Source: Polynucleobacter tropicus (lineage in GTDB: Bacteria; Pseudomonadota; Gammaproteobacteria; Burkholderiales; Burkholderiaceae). Taken from it: 64,000 bases of DNA. The stretch's first letter is position 1; every line of letters begins with the position of its first letter. Positions 1 to 9,653 of this stretch are shown piece by piece. The stretch lies in NCBI RefSeq assembly GCF_013307225.1, contig NZ_CP028942.1, positions 124,001 through 188,000 of the forward strand. The letters are read 5' to 3'. Below the pieces are notes generated by a model that worked only from the letters and a program-made list of their open reading frames with translations, was not told the origin of the DNA and ran no database searches. The position numbers and the translations under genes are program-made.

Positions 1-96
1 GACCGGCGCTGTGTGATGATTGATGCCGAGTGTCAACAACTTCATAATGGCAATTATAGATTTGATGCCCTCAATCATGGGCGCAAAAGGGGATAA
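1..96 (+). CDS. Possible 3' end of a gene entering from the left
   Basis: Frame 1 is open from the first base to a TAA at 94-96 and would encode 31 residues ending in HGRKRG. The composition looks like coding sequence and the stop falls just before the ribosome binding site of the next gene. I do not recognise the family from so short a piece. It could be chance. Confidence 0.35.
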   Translation, partial: DRRCVMIDAECQQLHNGNYRFDALNHGRKRG

Positions 97-98
97 AA

Positions 99-377
99 AT
101 GGGTTTTTTGGCTTTTTTGCTGATCGGGGGTGCCTCAGGTGTGGCCACCTGGATTTTTTACCCAGGAAACCCAAAAAAACGTCCAAATCCTGCAATTCGG
201 ACTTCAAATCTACAGGGTTTGCTGGTTGCAGCCTTACTTGGGTTTATCGCAGCTGCTTTGGGAGCTTATGTGGGTCAGTACCTCAATCTTTTTCAATCGG
301 GGCAAATGCTGGAGTGGGCGGCAGCAATTTTGGCTTCCTGCGCTATTGGATGCGTTTACACAACTTTAACTAAATAA
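99..377 (+). CDS. GlsB/YeaQ/YmgE-type small membrane protein
   Basis: This 92-residue protein is very hydrophobic. It begins with a membrane segment containing the Gly-rich stretch LLIGGASG, followed by a short polar loop (NPKKRPN) and two further membrane segments near residues 40-60 and 70-88. Size and pattern match the GlsB/YeaQ/YmgE (transglycosylase-associated) family of inner-membrane stress proteins, whose biochemical role is unknown. A good Shine-Dalgarno (AAGGGG at 86-91) stands seven bases before the ATG. Its last 12 bases overlap the end of the convergent ung gene. The family call rests on general resemblance. Confidence 0.7.
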   Translation: MGFLAFLLIGGASGVATWIFYPGNPKKRPNPAIRTSNLQGLLVAALLGFIAAALGAYVGQYLNLFQSGQMLEWAAAILASCAIGCVYTTLTK

Positions 378-1139
378 ATTGCCTTGAGCCTTTTCATCTT
401 TGGTTGTTGTAGTTTTCACCCATTGGATTGGTTCTAGGTGGTGAGTAATTAACCAGTCATTGGTTTTTGTAAAGTGTCGACAACTATCTTTGTCAGCAGG
501 CGCTAAAAAGGGCAAGTTTGTTTTGTATACACCTAGACCGGAGGGGTGTGAAGATTGCAAAACGAGTTGATCGTTATTTTGAACAATCAAAGGTAATTTG
601 CTTTGAGCATGCCCACCCCAAAGTAGCCAAACCAACTGCGGCTTTTGGGTTGATAGTGCAGAAATCAATCTGTCAATCAAACTCTTCCAGCCTAAATTCG
701 TATGACTTCCAGCCTCGCCCAATTTGACGCTGAGCGCAGTATTGAGTAATAAAACTCCCTGCTCAGCCCAGTGATGCAAGTCGCCATTCGATAATGCACC
801 AAAACCCTCGATGCTGAGTGCTTTACTAATGTTGCGTAGCGAGCTGGGAAACTCTCGTGAGTTAGGCGAGATATTATTTGGAATAGAAAATGCCAAGCCT
901 TGTGCGAGACCAGGAGAGTGATAAGGATCCTGACCTAGGATGACTACCTTTACAGAGTCAACGGGGGTTAATGCGAGTGCTTTGAAAAAATTTTGTGGCT
1001 CGGGCCGAACCATTCCAAGATTGGTATTCAATTCGTTTTGAATATTGTTCTCGAGTAGTTTCCAGTCGGGACTGTCGAAATAGTCGCCCAATAACTCGCG
1101 CCAGTCTTGTGGAATGGCTTCCTTGGAAAAGGAGTACAT
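366..1139 (-). CDS. ung: Uracil-DNA glycosylase, family 1
   Basis: Removes uracil from DNA to start base excision repair. The 257-residue protein has the water-activating motif GQDPYH at residues 69-74 and the DNA-intercalation loop near 198-203. That loop reads HPSGLG rather than the HPSPLS usual in the family; His, Pro, Ser and Leu are kept. The C-terminus carries a Lys/Thr-rich tail after about residue 235. The gene lies eight bases downstream of the M61 peptidase gene on the same strand and is probably co-transcribed with it. In many Burkholderiales ung sits next to trpC, whereas here several kilobases separate them. Confidence 0.96.
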   Translation of the reverse strand: MYSFSKEAIPQDWRELLGDYFDSPDWKLLENNIQNELNTNLGMVRPEPQNFFKALALTPVDSVKVVILGQDPYHSPGLAQGLAFSIPNNISPNSREFPSSLRNISKALSIEGFGALSNGDLHHWAEQGVLLLNTALSVKLGEAGSHTNLGWKSLIDRLISALSTQKPQLVWLLWGGHAQSKLPLIVQNNDQLVLQSSHPSGLGVYKTNLPFLAPADKDSCRHFTKTNDWLITHHLEPIQWVKTTTTKDEKAQGNLFS

Positions 1140-1147
1140 AGTCTACG

Positions 1148-2947
1148 CTACTTAGTAAGACTGGGGGTAGGGGTGGACGATAGAACGAGATCGTATTGTG
1201 CTGGCAGTTGAGCAGGTTGCAACACCATGATGCGTTCGTGCTCAAGATCATCGCGGTAAAAACAAACAGAGATATTTTGATGATCTGTCAGGCTGTTGAG
1301 AACCTTATCCCAGCGGTTGCTAGTGATGCGTTGACCATTAATGCTTGCCAAAAGGTCGCCTGGTGCTAATCCAGCTTCTTGAGCGGCACCGCCATCTAGG
1401 ACATGAGTAATTTTGAGCCAACCATTTGATTCAGAATGACGCAGCCCAAGCTGTAGTTTGATCTTCTCTAGCTTTGTCTGAACTTTTAAATTTACAGACA
1501 CTACTTTTGATGAAATCCACTTCTGCAGTGGAATATCTTCAGTTCCATATACATAGCGTGATTTAAAGTCGCCCCATATTTTTTGGAATCCACTGCCAAG
1601 TAGCCGATCAATTAAGTCATCTAATCCATGCTCTGCAATTCCATCTAGCGTTACACCATGCTTTTGCCAAATTAAGCGCATTAAATCATCTAATGATTTT
1701 TTGTTTTTAGAGAATGCGCGGATTTGTAAATCTAGGCCAAGCGCCAATAATGCGCCTTTGCCGTAGTAACTTACAACAGCATTCGGTGTGTTTTCATCGG
1801 CTTGATAGTATTTTGTCCAGGCGTCAAAAGAGCTATCGGCCAAGCTTTGCTTTAATCTTCCTGGGCTACGCAGAACACCGTTCCAGTTGTCTGCAACCAA
1901 CTTGAGATATTGAGCTGGGTTAATTCGTTTGCTTCTGAAGAGCTGAAGATCATCGTAGTAGCTAGTGAAGCCTTCAAAAAGCCAAAGTAATTGGGTGTGG
2001 TTTCTGTTTTGTAAATCGTAGGGCTGAAAAACCTTAGGCTTAATACGTTTTACCAGCCATGCATGGAAGTATTCGTGACTGCACAGACCCAGAAATTCAC
2101 GATAAGCGGTTTCATCCAAGGGAATATGTTTTTGTGGAATCTGGTCTCTGCGGCAGAGTAAAGCTGTGCTGTTTTGATGCTCAAGGCCACCATAGCCATT
2201 GAGCACTGCGTTGAGTAGGAAGAGATAGTTGGTAAATGGTGCCTTCTTTGTTTTAGGCTCAAACAGGTTGATAGTGCATGAACAGATAGCCTGTAAATCG
2301 TTTACTAAACGTGCGGAATCAACTGGGTATAGGCATCCTTGTATAGCCAGACTGTGCGGAACATTATTTGAATTCCAATGAACCAATTGGAATTCACCCA
2401 TCGCAACTGGATGATCAATAAGGTCATCATAATTTTTAGCTAAGTAATAGCCAAAGCCACGCTCATCAGTTTTGGCTTTTCTTAAACCCGTCTGTATAGC
2501 CCAGTGTTCGGTAGAGGCATTGTCAGGAGAGGTAATCGCTAGTGAGCATGGAATATTTTCTTGGCCAGCTACTGAAAGACACAGGCTAGTAGGGTTGAAA
2601 AAGCCCCGCTCAGTATCTAGATATGCTGCTCGAACAGAATTATCAAATGCATATACCGTCGTGATGATATCAACTGGTTCAGTGATATCTGCGGGCAAGC
2701 GCCATTGATTGTTATCGATGCGTTCAAGAGTTAATTTCTTTTTGCTTGAAGCGCCAAAAGCTTCAATAGTCTCAATATGTTTTGAAAAATCTCGAATCAA
2801 ATAGCTACCAGGAATCCATGCCGCCATTTGTAATATCTGGCCCAGGGGATCGGGATTGGCAATGCGCAGCTTTACTTTAAAGCGATGACCGTGCAGGTCT
2901 GCAGGCCATACGGTGTATTGAATTGCTGGCAGATCAGATTTGTTCAT
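1148..2947 (-). CDS. M61 family metallopeptidase with PDZ domain
   Basis: A predicted zinc metallopeptidase of the M61 (glycyl aminopeptidase-like) family, 599 residues. The zinc site HEYFH lies near residue 290, after an N-terminal beta-rich region typical of M61. A PDZ domain near residues 500-585 includes the loop GLAPGDLL. I see no signal peptide, so a cytoplasmic place is likely, although some relatives are exported. Thirteen bases separate it from the upstream dsbC gene on the same strand, consistent with the order ubiH-dsbC-M61-ung being one transcript. Physiological substrates are not known. Confidence 0.9.
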   Translation of the reverse strand: MNKSDLPAIQYTVWPADLHGHRFKVKLRIANPDPLGQILQMAAWIPGSYLIRDFSKHIETIEAFGASSKKKLTLERIDNNQWRLPADITEPVDIITTVYAFDNSVRAAYLDTERGFFNPTSLCLSVAGQENIPCSLAITSPDNASTEHWAIQTGLRKAKTDERGFGYYLAKNYDDLIDHPVAMGEFQLVHWNSNNVPHSLAIQGCLYPVDSARLVNDLQAICSCTINLFEPKTKKAPFTNYLFLLNAVLNGYGGLEHQNSTALLCRRDQIPQKHIPLDETAYREFLGLCSHEYFHAWLVKRIKPKVFQPYDLQNRNHTQLLWLFEGFTSYYDDLQLFRSKRINPAQYLKLVADNWNGVLRSPGRLKQSLADSSFDAWTKYYQADENTPNAVVSYYGKGALLALGLDLQIRAFSKNKKSLDDLMRLIWQKHGVTLDGIAEHGLDDLIDRLLGSGFQKIWGDFKSRYVYGTEDIPLQKWISSKVVSVNLKVQTKLEKIKLQLGLRHSESNGWLKITHVLDGGAAQEAGLAPGDLLASINGQRITSNRWDKVLNSLTDHQNISVCFYRDDLEHERIMVLQPAQLPAQYDLVLSSTPTPSLTK

Positions 2948-2960
2948 GAGCTTCTTTTTG

Positions 2961-3707
2961 TTACTTAAGCGAATTAAATTTCTTTTCGATATCAGTTACT
3001 TGAACTGCGCCAGGGAAACGACTTCCATCGGTAAAGAAAAGTGTAGGGGTGCCAGTGATGCCATAGGCTTTTGCAAAGGCCAAATTTTTATCTAGAGGAT
3101 TACTGCAGTCAGTTTTGCCTGTTGGTGCAGTTCCATTCACCATCCAATCAATATAGTTCTTGTACGGGTCAGCACTGCACCAGATCTGCTTTGATTTTTG
3201 AGCGGAATCTGGCGACAAAATAGGAATGAGATATGTGTAGATGGTGACGTTGTCTAATTGCTGTAAAGATTTTTCTAAGCGCTTGCAGTAACCGCAGTTC
3301 GGATCTGAAAAAATAGCCAATTGGCGCTGACCATTGCCACGAACTGATTTAAATGCATTGGCTTGATTTAGATCGCTCCACTTGATGCGGTTGAGGTCAG
3401 CTTGCCGTTGCTCAGTAATATTTTTTCCGGAGGCGAGTTCAATAATTTCACCTTGAATTAAATATTTACCAGAAGTATCTGTGTAGAAAATTTCATTGCC
3501 AACAAGAACTTCATAGAGGCCCGAAACGGGGGCGGCAGTTACGCTGCGTACTTTTGCATTAGAGCTGAGTTTCTTTTGAATCTCAGTCTTAATTTGTTGC
3601 TCTGTTTGTGCAAATGCGGATTCTGAAGGGGTGAGGAGTGTGCATATCACTCCAAGCACAAGTGCGGTGTTTGATAGCAGGCTGCTTATCAATTTAGTCA
3701 AAATCAA
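2961..3707 (-). CDS. dsbC: Thiol:disulfide interchange protein DsbC
   Basis: Periplasmic disulfide isomerase of the DsbC/DsbG family, 248 residues. There is a signal peptide with likely cleavage after AFA near residue 33, an N-terminal dimerisation domain, and a thioredoxin domain with the active site CGYC at 138-141 and the cis-proline loop TGTP near 218-221. No ATG is available at the front. The frame opens with TTG codons at 3707 and 3701, and AGGAG at 3711-3715 favours one of these, the second having better spacing. The gene overlaps the end of ubiH by 14 bases, which suggests translational coupling. Confidence 0.93.
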   Translation of the reverse strand: MILTKLISSLLSNTALVLGVICTLLTPSESAFAQTEQQIKTEIQKKLSSNAKVRSVTAAPVSGLYEVLVGNEIFYTDTSGKYLIQGEIIELASGKNITEQRQADLNRIKWSDLNQANAFKSVRGNGQRQLAIFSDPNCGYCKRLEKSLQQLDNVTIYTYLIPILSPDSAQKSKQIWCSADPYKNYIDWMVNGTAPTGKTDCSNPLDKNLAFAKAYGITGTPTLFFTDGSRFPGAVQVTDIEKKFNSLK

Positions 3708-4968
3708 TTTCTCCTAGTGCGCGCTCAATGAGGCGCTGTTTGATGAAGTGGCTTTTATTAACCAAGCCAAGACCCCAGTTGCGCAATTGCTTTTCTGTAG
3801 TGCTAGTACCAGAAAATAACTTTTTCAATTTATCTGTTACCCACAACAGTGCATTGGTATCACCTTGCCGTTGTCGTTCGTAACGACGGAGCAAGGTTAA
3901 ATCATTCAATTTGCGGAATGGCTCACGTTTACTAATTACATTCAGTAATACGGCAACATCTCTCAATCCCAAATTGAGACCTTGACCTGCCAAGGGGTGC
4001 ATCACATGTGCGGCATCTCCAATCAGAACCACTTGAGGATTGGCTTCAGGGCCGATAAAGCGTGTTGCTCGAATTTTGCGCAGTGGAAACGCAGCTGGTG
4101 TCGAGTTAAGAGTGAGTTCACCCAATTGTTTTTCAATGGCGCCATTGGCAATCAATGAAAAACGTTCTTGCCATTGAGATTGATTGAGTTGCAAAAGCTC
4201 TGCTGCATGTTCGGGAGTAGTTGACCACACCATCGATACCTGTTTATTTGGTAGAGGTAGCATTGCCACAATATCTCCACCAGGCAAAAACCATTGAAAG
4301 GCAGTTTCGAGATGCGGGTAAGTGCAAACCCAATTTGCAACTACAGCGCTTTGTGAATAACTTTCTTCGCTGGCGGTAATGCCGATGGCTGAGCGAATAG
4401 GTGAGTTTGCTCCATCCGCTGCAATGACTAATTGCGCATGAAGAAGCTCACTATTTTTTAGATGTAAGGTGCTACCTTGAGCATTTACTTCAATTGTTTC
4501 TACAGCATCGTTAATGCGTTCAAGCTTATTCTGAAATCGACTGGCTTGATCAAGCGTATGTTCAATTAAATTTGACTCGCCAATCCAAGCAAGTTGCGAA
4601 GTGCCAGCCTCAAACGCAGAGAGATGTAGTTGATCATTTCTTTCTCCGCGATCTCCGTAAATGCGCATATCTCGCACAACTTGCATACGACTATGGTCAA
4701 GGGCATCCCATGTTTGTAGGTGGGCGAGCAATTTCTGAGTACTTGGTGAAAAGGCGTAGATTCTTTGGCCCCATTGACTGCCTTCTGGAGCTGGGCTCGG
4801 GCTTCCTAAATCTGGGGCAATTTCTACTGTAGTGAGCCCAAGCTGGGCTAAACCCAAGGCGCAGGCCTTGCCGGCTATGCCCCCGCCTACTACGGCGACA
4901 TCGATGGACCGTATTTGCGAGGGGTTTACCTGTTTTTTGGGTGAATGATGATGGTGTGCTTCCGACAT
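3694..4968 (-). CDS. UbiH/UbiF/VisC-family FAD-dependent hydroxylase
   Basis: A flavoprotein monooxygenase that hydroxylates the ubiquinone precursor ring, 424 residues. The N-terminal dinucleotide fold carries GGGIAG at residues 28-33. The second FAD motif, GDAAHVMHP, followed by GQGLNLGLRD, lies in the C-terminal third. A native His tract (HHHH, residues 5-8) precedes the fold. Which ring position it modifies (UbiH, UbiF, UbiI or UbiM type) cannot be decided from sequence alone. It heads the leftward group with dsbC and is divergent from ychF, only about 40 bases away, so both promoters must be squeezed into that gap or into coding sequence. Confidence 0.9.
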   Translation of the reverse strand: MSEAHHHHSPKKQVNPSQIRSIDVAVVGGGIAGKACALGLAQLGLTTVEIAPDLGSPSPAPEGSQWGQRIYAFSPSTQKLLAHLQTWDALDHSRMQVVRDMRIYGDRGERNDQLHLSAFEAGTSQLAWIGESNLIEHTLDQASRFQNKLERINDAVETIEVNAQGSTLHLKNSELLHAQLVIAADGANSPIRSAIGITASEESYSQSAVVANWVCTYPHLETAFQWFLPGGDIVAMLPLPNKQVSMVWSTTPEHAAELLQLNQSQWQERFSLIANGAIEKQLGELTLNSTPAAFPLRKIRATRFIGPEANPQVVLIGDAAHVMHPLAGQGLNLGLRDVAVLLNVISKREPFRKLNDLTLLRRYERQRQGDTNALLWVTDKLKKLFSGTSTTEKQLRNWGLGLVNKSHFIKQRLIERALGEIDFD

Positions 4969-5008
4969 ATCTCGATGATATCGAAACCAGCCCCATTACA
5001 ATATGGTT

Positions 5009-6103
5009 ATGTCTTTGAAATGTGGCATCGTCGGCCTGCCTAACGTCGGCAAATCTACCCTCTTTAATGCGCTTACCAAGGCTGGAATCGCAGCAGAAAA
5101 CTATCCTTTTTGCACGATTGAGCCCAATGTTGGCGTTGTAGAGGTTCCAGACCCTCGCTTAGCCGCCTTAGCTGAGATCGTCAAGCCCGAGCGTATTTTG
5201 CCCGCCGCAGTGGAGTTCGTGGATATTGCGGGCTTAGTAGCGGGAGCCTCTAAGGGCGAAGGTCTTGGGAATCAGTTCTTGGCCAATATCCGTGAAACTG
5301 ACGCGATTACTCATGTAGTGCGTTGTTTCGAAGACCCTAATGTGATTCACGTTGCTGGCAAGATCGACCCTATTGCTGACATTGGTGTTATCGATACTGA
5401 GTTAGCGCTCTCAGATTTGGCCACAGTTGAAAAAACACTTGCTCGTTCAAGTAAAGCGGCCAAGTCTGGAAACGATAAAGAAGCTGCTGCTTTAGTTGCG
5501 GTGCTCACGAAAGTACAAGCGCATTTAGATTCCGCGCAACCAGTACGTAGTTTGAGTTTGACGGATGAGGAAAAATTATTGATTAAGCCTTTGTGTTTAA
5601 TCACTGCAAAGCCTGCAATGTATGTTGCAAACGTCAAAGAAGACGGTTTTGAAAATAATCCACATCTTGAAGCGGTGAAGCAACATGCTGCCAAAGAAAA
5701 AGCACCAGTAGTGGCTGTATGCGCGGCGATTGAGGCTGAAATTGCAGATTTGGATGATGCTGATAAATCAGCTTTCTTGTCTGATTTAGGCATGGATGAA
5801 CCAGGCTTGGACCGCGTTATTCGGGCTGGTTACGCGCTCTTGGGATTGCATACCTACTTTACTGCTGGCGTTAAGGAAGTGCGGGCATGGACAATTCATC
5901 AAGGTGATACGGCGCCAAAAGCAGCAGGTGTAATTCATACCGATTTTGAGCGCGGCTTTATTCGTGCACAAACCATTTCTTATGACGACTTTATTCAATT
6001 CAAGGGCGAATCAGGCGCTAAAGAAGCTGGAAAAATGCGCGCCGAAGGTAAAGAGTACGTTGTGAAGGATGGGGATGTACTCAACTTCTTATTCAACGTC
6101 TAA
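5009..6103 (+). CDS. ychF: Ribosome-binding ATPase YchF
   Basis: An Obg-family P-loop protein that prefers ATP over GTP and binds the ribosome, 364 residues. The P-loop GLPNVGKS lies at residues 9-16. In the place of the G4 motif NKxD there is NVKED (about residue 209), the change that marks the ATP-specific YchF branch. A TGS domain with GVKEVRAW fills the C-terminus. The family starts with MSLKCGIVG, which selects ATG 5009 over the in-frame ATG at 5003. Neither has a clear Shine-Dalgarno. A strong terminator follows. Confidence 0.96.
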   Translation: MSLKCGIVGLPNVGKSTLFNALTKAGIAAENYPFCTIEPNVGVVEVPDPRLAALAEIVKPERILPAAVEFVDIAGLVAGASKGEGLGNQFLANIRETDAITHVVRCFEDPNVIHVAGKIDPIADIGVIDTELALSDLATVEKTLARSSKAAKSGNDKEAAALVAVLTKVQAHLDSAQPVRSLSLTDEEKLLIKPLCLITAKPAMYVANVKEDGFENNPHLEAVKQHAAKEKAPVVAVCAAIEAEIADLDDADKSAFLSDLGMDEPGLDRVIRAGYALLGLHTYFTAGVKEVRAWTIHQGDTAPKAAGVIHTDFERGFIRAQTISYDDFIQFKGESGAKEAGKMRAEGKEYVVKDGDVLNFLFNV

Positions 6104-6124
6104 GATCTGAGTTAAGAAGAAAAC

Positions 6125-6157
6125 AAAAAGCCCTGTTAAAACTAACAGGGCTTTTTT
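6125..6157 (+). terminator. Rho-independent terminator after ychF
   Basis: A 14-bp perfect stem (6125-6138 with 6143-6156) with core GCCCTGTTA, a 4-base loop and a T tract. Because the arms start with A and end with T, it can also act on transcripts from the other strand. Confidence 0.92.
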
Positions 6158-6198
6158 AATTTCTCCAAGACAGCTCTTGGTTGTTTCCTGGGAGTCTC

Positions 6199-6549
6199 TT
6201 AAGCTGATTTAAGTGCTTTTTCTAGACATTTTGAGATATCTTCATATCGCTTGAGGGCTGCCTTAGTGGGTAAGACTTCCTTTTTTCGGCCATCATCGTT
6301 TGAGGCCATTTTGATATAGCCCATAGCGATAAGATTCTTAAGACGCCCATGGAGTGTGGCTTGAGAGCCTAGCTCGGAAAGTGAAATAAGATCCCCCACT
6401 AAGATAGCTTGTTTTGCATGTGCTGCAGTAACAACTCTGTCTAGTAAACTTTTTTCAATCGCATCTAACTTTTTGCCAGGGTTAATTCGATCGAGTGCAT
6501 CAATCAAATTTAAAAAACGAAGATAGGCGGATGGCTTTTCGATTGACAT
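6199..6549 (-). CDS. Winged-helix DNA-binding protein (MarR-like)
   Basis: A 116-residue protein. Its middle (about residues 45-95) looks like a winged helix: a helix pair around LISLSELGSQATLHGRLKNL would be the helix-turn-helix, followed by a wing with DDGRKKEVLP and a C-terminal helix. This fits small MarR/PadR-like regulators, though I cannot name the family securely. It is transcribed away from the membrane protein gene at 6653, with 103 bases between the two starts, so it may control itself and that neighbour. No ligand-binding domain is present. Confidence 0.65.
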   Translation of the reverse strand: MSIEKPSAYLRFLNLIDALDRINPGKKLDAIEKSLLDRVVTAAHAKQAILVGDLISLSELGSQATLHGRLKNLIAMGYIKMASNDDGRKKEVLPTKAALKRYEDISKCLEKALKSA

Positions 6550-6652
6550 GAATTAAATAAACAATATTAGCTCTTAGGTGAACACCATTCTATTCCTGAA
6601 TTGCAGTTGTTGCTATTGACCTCAGTCACAATAATCATTAACGCTAATACTA

Positions 6653-7225
6653 ATGTCGAATTTTTCTTCAATGCTTATGCGTACAGGCTTGATAAATGTG
6701 CTTATTAGTGCGCTTACATATACGCTGCTTTTTTATATCAATAGCTGGATCACTAGTGAATTGGTGTTTGGCCTTGGCGTGAATTGGATTTATCTGCCAG
6801 CAGGCCTGCGACTATTTTTAACCTTGATATTTGGCTTGCCGGGAGCGTTAGGTATTGCGTTAGCTTCCGCCTTAATTAGTTATAGCGGCGAACTTTCATC
6901 GGATCTGATAATTTGCATTGGCACTGGCCTCATCTCTGGGTTTGCCCCATACCTTGCGAGGATATTTGTCTTTAGTAATGTGAAGCTAGAAGCTGATTTA
7001 AGTAATATGAATTTGCAAAAATTATTGCTTTGTATCGTGATTTACGCCTTGATGAGTGCTGGCTTGCATCAATATTGGTATGCCACTGTAGGGCTTGCAA
7101 ATACCGGGAGCGTGAATCACTTTGCGGTCATGGCCATTGGCGATGTACTGGGCTCTATCTTGCTAATTGCATTGATTAAGTCCGGCTTAGATCTAATTAA
7201 GCGATTTAGAAAAATAGATCGCTAA
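6653..7225 (+). CDS. Integral membrane protein, MASE1-like
   Basis: A 190-residue protein with about five or six membrane segments. The stretch [15 protein letters not shown] (about residues 47-61) resembles the start of MASE1 sensor domains, but no output domain (GGDEF, kinase) follows, so it is at most a stand-alone sensor-like membrane module. It ends in a basic tail (KRFRKIDR). It is divergent from a winged-helix gene and overlaps the end of convergent trpC by 20 bases. Function is unknown; the MASE1 resemblance is an impression from the motif. Confidence 0.6.
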   Translation: MSNFSSMLMRTGLINVLISALTYTLLFYINSWITSELVFGLGVNWIYLPAGLRLFLTLIFGLPGALGIALASALISYSGELSSDLIICIGTGLISGFAPYLARIFVFSNVKLEADLSNMNLQKLLLCIVIYALMSAGLHQYWYATVGLANTGSVNHFAVMAIGDVLGSILLIALIKSGLDLIKRFRKIDR

Positions 7226-8009
7226 GCGCCTTGCCTGGATCGGCGCTACGCATAAAGGCTTCGCCGACTAAAAAAGCATTTACTTGATTGCTACGCATAA
7301 GTTGCACATCATCGCGACTCAATATTCCGGATTCAGTAACCAAAATTTTATTGCTGGGAACTGAAGGCAAAAGTGACAGTGTGGTTTGCAATGTCACCTC
7401 AAAAGTTTTGAGGTTACGGTTGTTGATTCCAAGCAATGGTGTTTTTAATTCAAGCGCTTGTTCAAGTTCAGGCCCATCATGGACTTCTACCAATACATCT
7501 AAGCCTAGCTCGTGGGCGCAAGCTTCCAGCTCTTTCATTTGGTTGAGTTCAAGGCAGGCGACGATTAACAAAATCGCATCTGCACCAATCGCCCGCGCTT
7601 CATAGATTTGATAGGGGTCTATCGTAAAGTCTTTGCGTAAAACAGGAATACTGCAAGCGCTACGAGCTTCTTGAAGGTAGGCGTTACTTCCTTGGAAATA
7701 ATCCACATCGGTTAATACTGACAAACAAGCTGAGCCATGTTTTTCATAGGATCTAGCAATTTCAGCGGGAATGAAGTGTTCGCGCAGAATACCCTTACTT
7801 GGACTTGCTTTTTTAATCTCAGTAATGACGCCTGCATTGCCTACTGCAATCTTTTGTTCGATAGCGCGAATAAATCCACGAGGTTTTTGCTTCGAATCTT
7901 GATTATTGGCATGAGCCATTTCACGTTGACCCGCAAGTGAAATTTTCTTTAAGTTGTTTGCAACCTCAATTTTTTTAGTCGCAACAATTTTTTCTAGGAT
8001 ATCGCTCAT
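7206..8009 (-). CDS. trpC: Indole-3-glycerol phosphate synthase
   Basis: Converts CdRP to indole-3-glycerol phosphate in tryptophan synthesis. The 267-residue single-domain TIM barrel has the family signatures [26 protein letters not shown] and ESGI. No TrpF domain is fused. It is the last gene of the rpe-trpEGDC operon, about 30 bases after trpD, and its end overlaps the end of the convergent membrane-protein gene by 20 bases. Confidence 0.97.
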   Translation of the reverse strand: MSDILEKIVATKKIEVANNLKKISLAGQREMAHANNQDSKQKPRGFIRAIEQKIAVGNAGVITEIKKASPSKGILREHFIPAEIARSYEKHGSACLSVLTDVDYFQGSNAYLQEARSACSIPVLRKDFTIDPYQIYEARAIGADAILLIVACLELNQMKELEACAHELGLDVLVEVHDGPELEQALELKTPLLGINNRNLKTFEVTLQTTLSLLPSVPSNKILVTESGILSRDDVQLMRSNQVNAFLVGEAFMRSADPGKALSDLFF

Positions 8010-8041
8010 GAAACAAGAGTCATTAGAGGGTTCGTTAGGAA

Positions 8042-9067
8042 TTACTTGGATTGGGTGGCTGCAACAAATGCATCCAGTTTTTGGCGTGCAGCGCCAGAAC
8101 TGATCGCTGCTTTGGCTTTAGCGATACCACTGGCGATATCTTGCGCAATGCCCGCTACATAAAGAGTGGCGCCAGCATTTAAGCAAACGATGTCACTTGC
8201 TGGACCTGGTTTGTTATCAATTACATCAAGCACAATTTTCTTGGATTCTTCTGCGTTGGCCACTTTAAAGCTGTTTGTTGGCGCAGTGTTCAAGCCAAAA
8301 TCTTTTGGATGAATTTCATACTCGCGTACAGCGCCATCTTTAAGTTCGCCAACTAAAGTTGGACCTTCGAGAGAGATTTCATCTAGACCATCGCGACCAT
8401 AAACCACTAATGCATGTTCCATGCCTAGAGCTTGCAAAACCCTTGCTTGAATACCCACCAGATCTGGGTGAAATACGCCCATCAAAATACGTTTCGCGTC
8501 AGCTGGATTAGTTAGTGGTCCCAGAATATTGAAAATAGTACGCACGCCTAATTGTTTGCGAATGGGCACAACATTTTTCATTGCGGGGTGATGGTTGGGG
8601 GCAAACATGAAACCAGCGCCAACATTGGAAATGCATTTGGCAACTTGATCGGCGGATAGGGTCAAATTGACGCCCAGGGCCTCCAAAACATCAGCGCTAC
8701 CGGATTTGCTGCTAACGCTGCGATTACCGTGTTTAGCAATCTTTGCACCAGCGGCTGCCGCAACAAACATTGCCGCAGTTGAGATATTAAAAGTGTGTGC
8801 GCCGTCACCGCCAGTACCCACTACGTCAACAAGATGGGATCGATCTTCCACGTTTACCGCAGTTGCGAACTCGCGCATGACTTGCGCTGCCGCTGCAATC
8901 TCACCAACAGTTTCTTTTTTGGTGCGAAGAGCAACTAATAAGCCAGCAACTAATTCAGGTGCCATTTCACCACTCATGATGAGACGCATCATATCGGTCA
9001 TTTCATCGTGAAAGAGTTCGCGATGTTCGATGCAGCGTTGCAGAGCTTCTTGAGGGGTGATTGGCAT
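8042..9067 (-). CDS. trpD: Anthranilate phosphoribosyltransferase
   Basis: Transfers phosphoribosyl from PRPP to anthranilate, step two of the tryptophan branch. The 341-residue protein contains the PRPP-binding motif GTGGDG followed by HTFNIST, then [15 protein letters not shown]. The frame is open 34 codons further upstream into trpG, but family length and the N-terminus MPITPQEAL select the ATG at 9067. It starts 22 bases after trpG. Confidence 0.96.
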   Translation of the reverse strand: MPITPQEALQRCIEHRELFHDEMTDMMRLIMSGEMAPELVAGLLVALRTKKETVGEIAAAAQVMREFATAVNVEDRSHLVDVVGTGGDGAHTFNISTAAMFVAAAAGAKIAKHGNRSVSSKSGSADVLEALGVNLTLSADQVAKCISNVGAGFMFAPNHHPAMKNVVPIRKQLGVRTIFNILGPLTNPADAKRILMGVFHPDLVGIQARVLQALGMEHALVVYGRDGLDEISLEGPTLVGELKDGAVREYEIHPKDFGLNTAPTNSFKVANAEESKKIVLDVIDNKPGPASDIVCLNAGATLYVAGIAQDIASGIAKAKAAISSGAARQKLDAFVAATQSK

Positions 9068-9089
9068 AGTGCTTACTTGGGCTTCTTGA

Positions 9090-9653
9090 TTACATTTGTA
9101 AAAAATTCTTGAGTAGGGCGTGACCATGCTCGGAAAGGATGGACTCTGGATGAAACTGAACGCCTTCAACAGCCATCTCGCGGTGTCTTACGCCCATAAT
9201 CTCTTCGTCCGAAGAGGTGGCGGTGACTTCTAAGCAAGCTGGTAAGGAGCTTTTTTCAATGGCTAGCGAGTGATAACGCGTCACTTTGAATGGGTTAGGT
9301 AGGTTTTGAAAAACACCCACACCAGTGTGATGAATATCATCAGTTTTGCCGTGCATTACTTTCTGAGCGCGAACAACTTTGCCTCCAAATGCTTCGCCGA
9401 TAGCTTGGTGACCAAGGCATACGCCGAGAATAGGAAGCTTGCCAGCAAATTGCTTAATGGTCTCAACAGAGATGCCGGCCTCAGTAGGGCTGCAGGGTCC
9501 AGGAGAAATGCAAATGCGCGAAGGATTTAGTTTGGCAATATCCGCAACTGCAATCTCATCATTGCGAAAGACTTTGACCTCTTCACCTAATTCTGCAAAG
9601 TACTGCACGAGGTTATAGGTAAACGAATCGTAGTTATCAATCATTAGGAGCAT
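9090..9653 (-). CDS. trpG: Anthranilate synthase component II (glutamine amidotransferase)
   Basis: Supplies ammonia to TrpE by hydrolysing glutamine. The 187-residue class I amidotransferase has the oxyanion loop SPGPCSP, the nucleophile in GVCLGHQ, and the catalytic pair in HPESI. GGAGG lies five bases before the ATG at 9653, which decides the start over an upstream TTG at 9656. The start lies 17 bases inside the end of trpE, so translation of the two subunits is probably coupled. There is no fused TrpD. Confidence 0.97.
   Translation of the reverse strand: MLLMIDNYDSFTYNLVQYFAELGEEVKVFRNDEIAVADIAKLNPSRICISPGPCSPTEAGISVETIKQFAGKLPILGVCLGHQAIGEAFGGKVVRAQKVMHGKTDDIHHTGVGVFQNLPNPFKVTRYHSLAIEKSSLPACLEVTATSSDEEIMGVRHREMAVEGVQFHPESILSEHGHALLKNFLQM

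Noticed and set aside
20..373. Plus-strand frame of 117 codons overlapping the GlsB-type gene in another frame
   Set aside because: It shares the region with the GlsB-type frame, which has the ribosome site and a coherent membrane topology.
4939..4957. His tract at the UbiH-type N-terminus as a cloning tag
   Set aside because: It is embedded in natural genomic context with a continuous neighbourhood and no vector-like sequence.
5347..5793. Open minus-strand frame (148 codons) within ychF
   Set aside because: Antisense shadow with low-complexity Ala/Ser composition; ychF is certain.
6616..6650. TTGACC upstream of the membrane-protein gene at 6653 as a -35 box
   Set aside because: No -10 hexamer lies at acceptable spacing; TAATAC is 23 bases away.
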